From: Neorhizobium huautlense
Lineage (GTDB): Bacteria > Pseudomonadota > Alphaproteobacteria > Rhizobiales > Rhizobiaceae
Assembly (NCBI RefSeq): GCF_030811685.1
Contig: NZ_JAUSRF010000022.1
Location: 1-64,000 of the forward strand
Direction of reading: 5' to 3'
Length of the DNA stretch: 64,000 bases
The notes under the pieces: generated by a model
What the model was told of the DNA's origin: nothing
Database searches by the model: none
The model's input: the letters and a program-made list of their open reading frames with translations, nothing else
In this document: piece after piece, positions 42,553 to 50,647 of the stretch
Position numbering within the stretch: position 1 is the stretch's first letter
How the letters are laid out: the number at the start of each line of letters is the position of its first letter
Made by a program: the position numbers and the translations under genes

Positions 42553-42580
42553 GAATGGACTTATGAGCCATCACGATAAA
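42553..42580. promoter_or_regulatory. LysR operator candidate, site 1 (cupin operon)
   Basis: Contains CGCGAATGGACTTATGAGC, identical over 19 bases to the sequence before the CMD gene (45658). CTTATGAG is followed after 5 bases by ACGATAAA, an imperfect second arm. Confidence 0.5.
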
Positions 42581-43770
42581 TTCTGAGCCGGCGGCTTCGC
42601 AGTCAGACGCACCGCGATCAGCGACGCCGCCGCGACGACGATCGAGCTGACGATGAACACCCGGCCGGTCCCTCCGCGCCCTGCGAGCATGCCGAGGGCT
42701 GGGCTGGAGAGGCCAAGCGCGAGATCCAGGAAGGCTGTATAAGTCCCCATGGCGACGCCACGAGCCTTCGCCGGCGCGCGCCGAACCGCCTCGACACCGA
42801 AGCCTGGATAAACGAGCGAATATCCGAAGCCGGTAAGAACGGTTCCGACGAGGGCAACGGCTTCGTTCGGAGCAAGCCAGATCACGGTGAGCCCGACCGC
42901 CTCGATCACGAGACAAACCAACGCCACGCGCGCACCACCCAAGGTGTCGGCGATGTGACCGAGCCAGAGGCGAGCAACGATGAAGGACACCGCGAAGGCG
43001 CTGACACCAAGCCAGATCGGTGTCCAGCCGCGTTCCGAAAACAGGAGCGATGCAAATGTCATCATCGCTCCAAAGCCCAAGCTGCTCATCGCCAGACCGA
43101 TGCCCGGCAACCAGATTGCCCCGAGAACTGAACGCATCGGCGCAGCTTCTTCCACCGGCGGGAAGGTCGCTTTCTGCGGCAGGACGACGGCGAGGGTTAT
43201 CAAAGGCACAATTGAGGTCGTCAGCGCGATTGCCCCGAAACCGGAGGCCTCGAACAGAGTGCCGCCCAGTGGGGCACCGACAGCGAATGCCGCATACATG
43301 GCTGTGCCAATCCAGGAGATGACCTTGCCGGTGTTCGCGGGCCCACCGAGCATCATCCCCCAGCTCACAGCGCCGGTAATGATGAAACTTTCCGCGCCTC
43401 CCAGGACAGCTCGCCCTACGAGCAGGATTGCGACCGAAAGGACTGGGCTTTCCACGAATACGAGCGATATCAGATAAAGTCCGCCGGATGCGGCGGCGCC
43501 AAGCAACCCGATGATCACGGCCAGCTTCCCGCCGCGACGGTCGGCAAAACGACCCGCCCAGACTCGTGAGACCAGCGAAGCCGCGAACTGACCGCCCGCC
43601 ACAAGGCCGACCACAAATCCATCGAGACCAAGGTCGTCATGGACATGAAGCGGCAGAACGGGGAGCGCCAGCCCGATCATTAGAAACGCGATGAACACAG
43701 CCGCCATAATCGGCATGAGAGTCAGCGACAGTGATCGCCCTGAAGTTTCGGAGATGTCTTCGATTGCCAT
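42571..43770 (-). CDS. MFS transporter
   Basis: 399 residues, twelve helices, MFS (drug-type DHA or aromatic acid-related). First-half signatures: VLPLHVHDDLGLDGFVVGLVAGGQFAASLVSRVWAGRFADRRGGK (in the motif 2/3 loop) and VGRAVLGGAESF; second half has the usual LWLGHIADTLGG loop 8-9 motif. No substrate evidence. Transcribed away from the LysR gene with a 120-base intergenic region containing an operator. It likely exports or imports a compound related to the cupin/CMD pathway. Confidence 0.88.
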   Translation of the reverse strand: MAIEDISETSGRSLSLTLMPIMAAVFIAFLMIGLALPVLPLHVHDDLGLDGFVVGLVAGGQFAASLVSRVWAGRFADRRGGKLAVIIGLLGAAASGGLYLISLVFVESPVLSVAILLVGRAVLGGAESFIITGAVSWGMMLGGPANTGKVISWIGTAMYAAFAVGAPLGGTLFEASGFGAIALTTSIVPLITLAVVLPQKATFPPVEEAAPMRSVLGAIWLPGIGLAMSSLGFGAMMTFASLLFSERGWTPIWLGVSAFAVSFIVARLWLGHIADTLGGARVALVCLVIEAVGLTVIWLAPNEAVALVGTVLTGFGYSLVYPGFGVEAVRRAPAKARGVAMGTYTAFLDLALGLSSPALGMLAGRGGTGRVFIVSSIVVAAASLIAVRLTAKPPAQNLS

Positions 43771-43875
43771 GTGCCATGGTCCTTTCGAGGCTCGTGCGCC
43801 CTCGGAAACGTGATCTGGCCCGCAATCTAGTGACTACGCATCTAGCTGATTAGCTGATAAAACGCGCAAAGACCC

Positions 43876-43890
43876 ATGAGGAACGCTCAT
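43876..43890. promoter_or_regulatory. LysR operator candidate, site 3 (lysR/MFS intergenic)
   Basis: ATGAG-N5-CTCAT, a perfect inverted repeat in the divergent region and ending 2 bases before the LysR start. Same arms as site 2. Confidence 0.5.
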
Positions 43891-43892
43891 AA

Positions 43893-44786
43893 TTGCTCAG
43901 AGAAAATGTCGCCGATCTTCTGTTCTTCCTCGCAGTTGCCCGTGAGAAAAGTTTCACGCGGGCCGCGGCTCAGCTTGGCGTTTCCCAGTCGGCGCTCAGC
44001 CATACCGTCAGACAGCTCGAGGAACGAATGGGCGTGCGTCTCCTGACGAGGACGACACGCAGTGTCAGCCCCACACCTGCGGGTGAGCGGTTGCTGGAAA
44101 GCCTAACGCCACGCTTCCAGGAAATCGAAGACGAGCTCGTGGCCGTGACCGAGTTGCGTGAGAAGCCGGCAGGCACGGTGCGACTGACGGCGATGGATTA
44201 TGCGATCAATGATATCATCTGGCCGAAGCTGGCAAAGGTCCTTAAGGACTATCCTGACATCAACGTCGAGATCGTTACGAGCTATGGGTTCACTGACATC
44301 GTGGCGGAAAAGTTCGACGCTGGTATCCGATTGGGGGAATCGGTGTCTGTTGGCATGGTCGCCGCGCGGATCTCACCGGATATCGCTTTCGCGGTTGCGG
44401 GCGCGCCTGAGTATTTCGCTGAGCGGCCAAAGCCCTTGGTGCCGCAGGATCTGACCAGACACAAGTGCATCAACCTTCGCCTACCCAGCCATGGTGGCAA
44501 TTATGTCTGGGAATTTGAAAAGAACGGCCAGGACGTACGTGTTCGCGTAGAAGGCCAGATCACCTGCACAACGGGGCCGCAGATCATGAACGTGGCCCTA
44601 GACGGGTATGGCCTCTGCCATCTGCCGGAGGGTATGCTGGAACCGGCAATCCGAGATGGCCGCCTTGTGCGCGTGCTGGAGGATTGGACACCTCCTTGGA
44701 CAGGCTACCATATCTACTATCCATCCCGCCGGCAGCCATCTGCTGCCTTCGCGATCGTATTGGCTGCGCTGCGCCATCGGGAGTGA
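43893..44786 (+). CDS. LysR family transcriptional regulator
   Basis: 297 residues from a TTG start (GAGG about 10 bases upstream). N-terminal wHTH: DLLFFLAVAREKSFTRAAAQLGVSQSALSHTVRQLEERMGVRLLTRTTRSVSPTPAG. The effector domain (residues 90-290) is of the type 2 periplasmic binding fold with EKPAGTVRLTA and the LRLPSHGGNYVWEFEKNG loop of the common LysR clade that regulates quinone or aromatic detoxification MFS and oxidoreductase genes. It is divergent from the MFS gene and shares operator-like repeats with three promoters (42553, 43876, 45658), so is the probable local regulator. Confidence 0.92.
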   Translation: MLRENVADLLFFLAVAREKSFTRAAAQLGVSQSALSHTVRQLEERMGVRLLTRTTRSVSPTPAGERLLESLTPRFQEIEDELVAVTELREKPAGTVRLTAMDYAINDIIWPKLAKVLKDYPDINVEIVTSYGFTDIVAEKFDAGIRLGESVSVGMVAARISPDIAFAVAGAPEYFAERPKPLVPQDLTRHKCINLRLPSHGGNYVWEFEKNGQDVRVRVEGQITCTTGPQIMNVALDGYGLCHLPEGMLEPAIRDGRLVRVLEDWTPPWTGYHIYYPSRRQPSAAFAIVLAALRHRE

Positions 44787-44801
44787 CGCAGCACTAATTT
44801 A

Positions 44802-45587
44802 TCAGCTCGGCCGCTGTTCGATCACGTCTTTCGCGATCGGAACGGCAGAGAAAACGCTCGGCCAACCGGCGTAGAACGCCAGCGTCGTCAGCATTTCCGA
44901 CGCTTCCGTAGCCGTCAAACCATTGTCCATCGCCTTGTTGAGATGGAAGCCGATTTGCCCGGCCTGACCATTGGCGATCAGGGATGCCACTGTCACCAGA
45001 CTGCGATCCCTCGGCGCAAGCCCCGGTCGCTGCCAGACATCCTGGAACAGCATGGTCGTGTATTCCACGACACCCTGCGACACTGGGCCGACGCTCTCCT
45101 CTACGCGCTTCGCGCGAGCATCCTCAGACGCTTGGTTCAAGGGTAGAAGCTCAGGGCTCTCCTGCGGTAACTGGTCGGCGCCAATCCCTCTCGCTGCAAA
45201 GACATCTTTCGCAACAGTTACAGCTGCCATTCCCTGAGGAAAGCCGCTGTAGAATGCCAGATGGGTGATGATTTCAGAGAGCTCCGTCGGGGTTACACCG
45301 CTATCGAGCGCCAGCTCGAAGTAGAAGGGCATCTCGACGATCTGGCCACGAGCGATAAGAGCCGCGACTGTCACGACGCTGCGATCGCGGGCGGACATTC
45401 CGGGGCGCTTCCAGACTTCACCCAGCAGGGTTTCGCGCGCGTATTTCCCGAAAGCGGGCGAGACGGCCTGGATGTCACTCATCGATATCGGCATCGAAAC
45501 GGCGCTACGTTTCGTCTCTTCCGAGAATGTCGGCGCAGCGGCAGACAAGGACATGGTTAATGCGGTAGCGGCGAGTGTCTTTTTCAT
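44802..45587 (-). CDS. exported protein with two carboxymuconolactone decarboxylase-like domains
   Basis: 261 residues with a signal peptide (MKKTLAATALTMSLSAAAP). Two CMD-like helical repeats: residues about 45-130 (KRPGMSARDRSVVTVAALIARGQ, then LDSGVTPTELSEIITHLAFYSGFP) and about 165-255 (QRPGLAPRDRSLVTVASLIANGQ, then LTATEASEMLTTLAFYAGWP). No CxxC as in AhpD. The two domains resemble each other strongly, so an internal duplication. Enzymatic role unknown. Operator-like palindrome lies 70-100 bases upstream. Confidence 0.87.
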   Translation of the reverse strand: MKKTLAATALTMSLSAAAPTFSEETKRSAVSMPISMSDIQAVSPAFGKYARETLLGEVWKRPGMSARDRSVVTVAALIARGQIVEMPFYFELALDSGVTPTELSEIITHLAFYSGFPQGMAAVTVAKDVFAARGIGADQLPQESPELLPLNQASEDARAKRVEESVGPVSQGVVEYTTMLFQDVWQRPGLAPRDRSLVTVASLIANGQAGQIGFHLNKAMDNGLTATEASEMLTTLAFYAGWPSVFSAVPIAKDVIEQRPS

Positions 45588-45657
45588 CGGGAGCTCCTTC
45601 AGTAAACCTATCGTCGCCCAAGGTAAGGCCCGGTGACGGTGCGATTAGGAGGGAAAT

Positions 45658-45688
45658 CGCGAATGGACTTATGAGCGGAACTCATAAG
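45658..45688. promoter_or_regulatory. LysR operator candidate, site 2 (CMD gene)
   Basis: CGCGAATGGACTTATGAGC followed by the perfect palindrome CTTATGAG-cggaa-CTCATAAG (45668-45688). It lies 70-100 bases upstream of the CMD gene start. Confidence 0.55.
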
Positions 45689-45735
45689 CTTAGAAACGCA
45701 GCAGCTTGTCGTCCGACATCGCCGGAGTAAGCTCT

Positions 45736-45760
45736 TAAAGGGACTCGAACCGCAGACCTC
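45736..45760 (-). repeat. tRNA T-arm-like motif, copy E
   Basis: TTAAAGGGACTCGAACC, then GACCT; the same 25-base frame as copies A-D. Between the CMD gene and the Abi locus; 45761-46037 shows no gene I can support. Confidence 0.4.
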
Positions 45761-46037
45761 GTTGATGCAGCCTCCTCTCATGGAGAACGAGTGCTTTTGA
45801 AAACAGAAACTTGCTAAGGATTGTCGTGATTGCCGGGTGCCACCTCACGCAGCTTGGTCTTGCTGATGATGATGGCCCCTGCCGGCAGACGGCTTCTCGC
45901 TCGACAACAGTTCCATCGAACAGTTAGCAGACACCTGTCGTTGGCCAGTCCCTGAGGATACGCGCGATTTCGGTCAGATCACCCCTTGCAAGAAATTTTG
46001 ATTCAGCATCAATGGCATGGCCTGCAACGCACATATA

Positions 46038-46165
46038 GGGGTACATTTTTTACCCTTGCATTGTTGCTTTCTTAACAGGATTGCTCCATATCGTTGCTCA
46101 ACAACACCCGCCACGCCTCGGACGGAACCTCGGTTCCGAAACTGCGCACCCCGGCGGGTTTTTTT
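46038..46165 (+). ncRNA. structured RNA candidate before the Abi gene (abiF-motif-like)
   Basis: Three successive stem-loops end in a T-run 35 bases before the Abi start. Stem 1 is GGGTA (46039-46043)/TACCC (46051-46055). Stem 2 is TTGTTG (46061-46066)/CAACAA (46099-46104). Stem 3 is CCCGCC (46107-46112)/GGCGGG (46153-46158) enclosing CGGAAC-CTCG-GTTCCG (46123-46138), followed by seven T. The last behaves like an intrinsic terminator. A conserved RNA motif upstream of abiF-type genes has been described and acts as the antitoxin in some systems; equivalence here is by position and layout only. Confidence 0.5.
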
Positions 46166-46200
46166 GTTTTATAGCTATTCGAATCCGCTTATGAAATGGC

Positions 46201-47100
46201 ATGAAGTTCGAAAAGCCCTCCGTCTCCATCCCCGACCAGATCGCCTTGCTGGAAGCAAGGGGAATGGCTGTACCAGATTATGCCCACGCTACCCATTGCC
46301 TCCAGCATATAAGCTATTATCGGCTACGGGCCTACTGGTTGCCATTCGAGGACGCACCACAGGCTAGTGGTACGCATGGGTTTCAAGCTGGAACCTCCTT
46401 CGACCAAGTCCTGGAGCTCTACATTTTTGATCGGCGGCTGCGCCTCCTCGTGATGGATGCGATCGAAAGGATTGAAGTATCCTTGCGAGGTAGCTGGGCA
46501 CATCACCTTGCCATGAAATACGGGCCACACGGCTATCTCGATCCGGGTCTCTACCACCGGCCCGATCGATATGCCCAAGCCTTCGCCAAATTGATCGAGG
46601 ATCTGGCAAGGTCGAAAGATACCTTCATACTTCACTACAGGAGCAAATACGACGATCCAGAGCACCCACCGATCTGGATGACAGCCGAAGTGATATCGTT
46701 GGGGCAACTCTCGATGTGGTATAATAATCTCAAGAACCGGCCGGATCGACAGGCGATCGCCAAGGTTTACGGGTTGGATGAATCGGTTTTGGTATCGCTC
46801 GCCCATCACCTCACATACATCCGCAACATCTGTGCCCACCACGGCCGACTTTGGAACAAGCAGGTGACGGTAAAGATGATCGTGCCGACGTCTCCTGCGA
46901 GCTTAAAGCTGGCTATGAATGGAAATACACAGGGGCGAGTCTACAATACCATTGCAGTTCTCGGCTATCTCATGGATATCGTTGCACCGGACAACCAATG
47001 GCGCGAACAGATTGCAGGACTAATGGATTCATGCCCGCTGGCAGACAAGGTCGCGATGGGCTTCCCGGCCAATTGGAAGAATCTCGCTGCTTGGAATTGA
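46201..47100 (+). CDS. Abi_2 family (AbiD/AbiF) abortive infection protein
   Basis: 299 residues, soluble. The Abi_2 domain spans nearly the whole length: PSVSIPDQIALLEARGM, HISYYRLRAYWLPF, FDQVLELYIFDRRLRLLVMDAIERIEVSLR (in two parts), and PIWMTAEVISLGQLSMWY. Near the end YIRNICAHHGRLWN contains R208-N209-x3-H213, the Rx4-6H motif of HEPN ribonucleases, so it is probably a HEPN RNase toxin that stops phage replication by cutting host RNA. No protein antitoxin is adjacent; the structured RNA candidate upstream may serve that role. Lactococcal AbiD/AbiF are the name-givers. Confidence 0.9.
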   Translation: MKFEKPSVSIPDQIALLEARGMAVPDYAHATHCLQHISYYRLRAYWLPFEDAPQASGTHGFQAGTSFDQVLELYIFDRRLRLLVMDAIERIEVSLRGSWAHHLAMKYGPHGYLDPGLYHRPDRYAQAFAKLIEDLARSKDTFILHYRSKYDDPEHPPIWMTAEVISLGQLSMWYNNLKNRPDRQAIAKVYGLDESVLVSLAHHLTYIRNICAHHGRLWNKQVTVKMIVPTSPASLKLAMNGNTQGRVYNTIAVLGYLMDIVAPDNQWREQIAGLMDSCPLADKVAMGFPANWKNLAAWN

Positions 47101-47154
47101 ACAGCTAGGAGTGTCAGATAGCCTCCTACCATTGGCCCGATCTTGAGCGTGCTC

Positions 47155-47179
47155 TTGAATGGAATCTGACCATCGACCC
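47155..47179 (-). repeat. tRNA T-arm-like motif, copy D
   Basis: TTGAATGGAATCTGACC, then GACCC. Between the Abi gene and the 47347 gene. Confidence 0.35.
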
Positions 47180-47346
47180 GTGATCGTTACCGGTCATTGC
47201 GCTGAAAAACGGCGATGGCTTACGTTTCACAGCTCCTCTCGGCGACAGACGGATTGGTCGGGTACCAAAGAGCCGCCAGTGTCCTGTCATCAACACAGAT
47301 GACTTGTCTGTTGTCGAATTCGGGCGCCGGAAGGGCAAGGGGCGCA

Positions 47347-47592
47347 TCATTTGCTCCTAACGTCGCCGAAGCCTTCCATCCACGCCGCGTACTTCGCAGC
47401 ATTTTCTAAGTCATCAAGGTACGGACAGCTGAAAGCATGGGCCCCGCTTAGAGCAGCATCGGCTCCTTCGCGATAGGCAGAAATGATCTTCACCTCAGAA
47501 ACTGATATCTGGGGAATATCAATCGTGGCGTCTGGTCGTATTCTCGCAATATGCGCCGTCGTACCGCCGCCCATTCGCTCGCCATTTTCCAT
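47347..47592 (-). CDS. small protein resembling ribosome modulation factor/CrpP
   Basis: 81 residues. The C-terminal half, AYREGADAALSGAHAFSCPY followed by 14 residues and AWMEGF, fits the Rmf/CrpP-like pattern (Ala-Tyr-x-x-Gly-x-x-Ala, Cys-Pro-Tyr, then Trp-x-x-Gly). The N terminus is variable. An ATG at 47574 is an alternative start. Rmf in E. coli inactivates ribosomes in stationary phase; CrpP-like relatives are of debated function. Moderate confidence in the family, low in the role. Confidence 0.5.
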   Translation of the reverse strand: MENGERMGGGTTAHIARIRPDATIDIPQISVSEVKIISAYREGADAALSGAHAFSCPYLDDLENAAKYAAWMEGFGDVRSK

Positions 47593-47832
47593 AGCTCGAT
47601 GCCGTCAGTTTACTGTAACGTTCTTGAATTGGCGGGATATTAGAGCGGAGCTTCTCAAACGTCCATCTTACGAGAGTTTTGATCTGGCTTTTTTTCACGA
47701 GGCTATGATGCTTACCTGACACGCGGTCTGCTCTGGGTCGCCTCTTCGCATAAACTAACGGCTGACCCTCGGCTTGCGCACAGACTTCCGAGAGCAAGTT
47801 ATGTCAGACGGGCTGATGTCTGGCACTTCGTG

Positions 47833-47857
47833 TTGACGGGATTCGAACCATGGACCC
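47833..47857 (-). repeat. tRNA T-arm-like motif, copy C
   Basis: TTGACGGGATTCGAACC, then GACCC; the best match to a true T-arm (complement contains GGTTCGAATCCC). The 47593-47941 gap otherwise shows no supported gene. Confidence 0.45.
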
Positions 47858-47941
47858 AGACAACGGCTTATCTAGGTTATTGGAAGTACGGTAATTAGAG
47901 CGGCATTTATTTGATAGCTTTCGTACAAGGCGTCCGCGCAT

Positions 47942-49459
47942 TCAGGATCTCCGAGAGATTTTCCCCGCCAACCTGAAGCGAGCGCCTTCCGGTGGAAATT
48001 CTAATGTCGTGCTGCCCTGAAAATACGGACCGATCATCCGCTGTATCAGTCTCGACCCAAATCCGGTTGCAGAGGGAGTGGTGACTGCCGGGCCATCTCG
48101 CTCGGTCCAGTCGAGCCTGAAGCTGCCGTCTGGATCCACGTGCCACTTGATATCGACGCGCCCAGCGTCGCCGGACAAGGCGCCATATTTGGCCGCATTC
48201 GTTGCCAGCTCGTGCAGCGCGAGAGAAAGCCCAATTGCCTGTGGCGATTCCAGAGGATGATCAGTGCCCTCCCATGACACACGACCATTGCCGCCGTCAT
48301 GCGGTGCGAGTGCCCCCGCGACGACGGACATGATGTCCGCGGCAGATCCTTGGGCGCCCGTGAGGATGTCCTGAGCCGCTGCCAATGCGCCGACGCGCTT
48401 CATGATCGCGTCGCGGCTCTCCTCAAGCGATCGCGCGCTCCTCAAGGTCTGTGCGACGATTGCCTGCACGATGGCAAGGGTGTTCTTGATGCGGTGGGCA
48501 GCTTCGGCCATGATTTGGGCCTTGCGCTCATCTTCTTCCTTTTGAGCTGTGATGTCCTTGGTGACAACACCATAGCCGATAAGGTCGCCCTCCCCGTCCC
48601 TGACCGGAAACATCGTAAAGAGCGCTGGCACTTCCTCAGCGGTCGCAAAATTGCGAAGCCTGAGCTCGCGCTCGTAGCTTTGGCCCGATTTCAGAGCCGG
48701 CTTTACCTCTTCAAGAAAAGCCTCTCTGTCAGCTTCGACGACATAATCGGTCACCACCTTCGGCGGTAAAGCATCGGCAGGAAGCCCAACGAGACCCCTC
48801 GCCGCATCGTTGAGAAAAATGACTTCGCCGCGCTCGTCCGCGATCCCGATGAAATCGGAAGCCTGTCGAACAACGCGTTCAAAATTTGCTTTTTCCTGCT
48901 CGGCCTTGCGTGCGCGGTGCAGAAGCCGGCGTTGTAACGCAATACGCTTGCGTAGTTCCAATTGCGCCATCGTTTGCCTGGCGAGGAACTTCAGCATTTT
49001 GATTTGCTGGTCGGTGAACTCCCGGACCTCGTAGTCGAGAACACAAACGGTTCCGATCGGCAGGCCTTCTGGTGTTTTCAAAAGAGCGCCGGCATAGGCC
49101 CGGATATGCGGGGCCTCTGTGACAAGCGGACTGCCATCGAAGCGCGGATCCTTAGTGGCGTCCGGAACCACCATCGTATCTTCGAGAAGAAGGGCATGCC
49201 GGCAGAACGCGGTCTCGAGCGGCGTAGATCGAACACCGAGACCCACCTCAGCCTTGAAAAACTGCCGTGTCGTGTCGACCAGATTGACCACAGCGATTGG
49301 CGCGCCGCAGATTTCCGATGCGACCCGTGCCAGATCGTCGAAATCTTCCTCGCGCGGCGTATCGAGCACATCGTACGATTGAAGCGCGGCTGACCGTTCT
49401 TCCTCATCCCAAGTGATGGCGTTTGCCATCTTGCAGGTGTCGTTTGGATCTAGCAGCAT
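47942..49459 (-). CDS. GAF-PAS sensor histidine kinase of the HWE family
   Basis: 505 residues, soluble. GAF domain (residues about 25-165: VLDTPREEDFDDLARVASEICGAPIAVVNLVD), short coiled region, PAS domain (about 185-305: FERVVRQASDFIGIADERGEVIFLN), then the HWE kinase: phosphoacceptor EAAHRIKNTLAIVQAIVAQTLR, N box ALHELATNAAKYGAL, the W-x-E of LDWTERDGP, G box GFGSRLI. HWE kinases in Rhizobiales often sense light or redox and some feed the general stress pathway via PhyR. No membrane segment. The response regulator is not adjacent. No clear GGAAC promoter upstream. Confidence 0.92.
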   Translation of the reverse strand: MLLDPNDTCKMANAITWDEEERSAALQSYDVLDTPREEDFDDLARVASEICGAPIAVVNLVDTTRQFFKAEVGLGVRSTPLETAFCRHALLLEDTMVVPDATKDPRFDGSPLVTEAPHIRAYAGALLKTPEGLPIGTVCVLDYEVREFTDQQIKMLKFLARQTMAQLELRKRIALQRRLLHRARKAEQEKANFERVVRQASDFIGIADERGEVIFLNDAARGLVGLPADALPPKVVTDYVVEADREAFLEEVKPALKSGQSYERELRLRNFATAEEVPALFTMFPVRDGEGDLIGYGVVTKDITAQKEEDERKAQIMAEAAHRIKNTLAIVQAIVAQTLRSARSLEESRDAIMKRVGALAAAQDILTGAQGSAADIMSVVAGALAPHDGGNGRVSWEGTDHPLESPQAIGLSLALHELATNAAKYGALSGDAGRVDIKWHVDPDGSFRLDWTERDGPAVTTPSATGFGSRLIQRMIGPYFQGSTTLEFPPEGARFRLAGKISRRS

Positions 49460-49590
49460 CTACCTAGCCCTTAAGTTAGCGCGTAACCTATAGTACGGGC
49501 CGCGAAAATCCAACGAAAACAGGGCGAGCACGCATTGGTGAACCAGTGCAATTCATCGGTGTCTCGAGCCCATCGGCCTTCCGTAAGAAA

Positions 49591-49611
49591 AGCGGGCGCA
49601 TGTGCGCCCGC
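49591..49611 (-). terminator. hairpin terminator of the PhnA-like gene
   Basis: Perfect 9-bp stem GCGGGCGCA/TGCGCCCGC with a 2-base centre; on the minus strand it is followed by TTTTCTT, 27 bases after the stop at 49638. 49460-49590 has no gene. Confidence 0.7.
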
Positions 49612-49637
49612 TCACCGGATGATCTGGTTACAGTCGT

Positions 49638-50540
49638 TCAACGTGTAGCATGGAGCTCATCTTCACGGGTGACGTGGGTCGTCCCAACGGCTCCGCCGAT
49701 CCATGCTGCTATCGCACCGACGGCCAGCGAGATGAATGCGAAGATCGAGCCGACGGAAACTGCCGTTGCGGCAGCCTGGGCCGCCTCAGTTGCCTGCTTC
49801 TTGGCTTCCTCGACCGACTGGCGATATTGGGTTTCGTACTGCTGAACCTGCTGGCGAGCCTGATCGACCGGAATATTCTGGGCGCGGGCAAGTGCTTCTG
49901 CCGAACGATTGCGCGCCTCCTCGATCTGAGCCTGGTCGCCCGTCAGCATTGCACGGACAGATGCCACGGCGGTATCGCGAAGAGCGGCCGGATCGTTGCC
50001 GCCGCTGGCATCGCGAACGCTGCGCTCGATATCGGCTATCGGGTCAGCTGCGGTAGCAATCGCCGGAGCAGCAGTCGTCGCCGCCGTTGCCGCCGTCGAG
50101 CTGACGCTCGAGATCAGACCGCCGAGCCCGCTGAAGGTGCCGCCAACGATTGCGCCGACCGATGTTGTTAGAAGATAGAGCGTCACGAGCGTGGTCACCG
50201 CCCAGGACGCGACACCATGCAAGGAACCGGTCGAGCGGAGCGGGCGGCCGGAGAGACGACTTGCAACATAACCACCAACGAAAAAGGCGATGAGGCCCGT
50301 GACGACGAACTACACCGCCGTCGTGATCGACATGGTGCTGGCGGCGGGACTGTCGTTCGAAGCCGGGTCGATCACGGCCGCGCCCAATCCAACGCCCAGA
50401 AGCGTCAAGAGGATGTGCGTGGTCAGCGTGATGGCAACGCCCGCGAAGATCGCGCCCCACGAGACTTTGTTATAGGCGGCGTTGATGTTGGGGTCGACAG
50501 AGCGCGCATGGAGTTGCGCTACAGAGACGGGTTCGGTCAT
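49638..50540 (-). pseudogene. PhnA-like membrane protein gene with internal amber codon
   Basis: Two frames in the same phase (start ATG at 50540, GAGGATACCCAA before it) are separated only by a TAG at 50312-50310. Before it: NAAYNKVSWGAIFAGVAITL with ALLGVGLGAAVIDPAS and SITTAV; after it FVVTGLIAFFVGGYVASRLSGRP and a long second part with a helical Ala/Gln-rich segment and last helix ISLAVGAIAAWIGGAV. In related rhizobial proteins a Trp stands at this place, so TGG to TAG is likely. The whole would be about 300 residues. A stress promoter and terminator are intact, pointing to a recent loss; suppression or a sequencing error cannot be excluded. Confidence 0.7.
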
Positions 50541-50581
50541 TTGGGTATCCTCGCTGGTCACGGGTCTGTGAATGCGGCGAG

Positions 50582-50606
50582 AACGTGATGGAGTGCTTTA
50601 TGTTCC
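50582..50606 (-). promoter_or_regulatory. EcfG-type promoter (GGAAC-N17-GTT)
   Basis: Minus strand GGAAC (50606-50602), CGTT ending at 50582, 42 bases before the start of the amber-broken membrane gene. Confidence 0.65.
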
Positions 50607-50647
50607 CGTTCTGTATTAGACGGAAGAGAAACGACTTGCCCAAACTC

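Noticed and set aside
45700..47900. tRNA genes in the region with TTCGAATCC-like stretches
   Set aside because: Only the T-arm-like 25 bases are recognisable; acceptor and anticodon stems do not pair, so they are listed as repeats.
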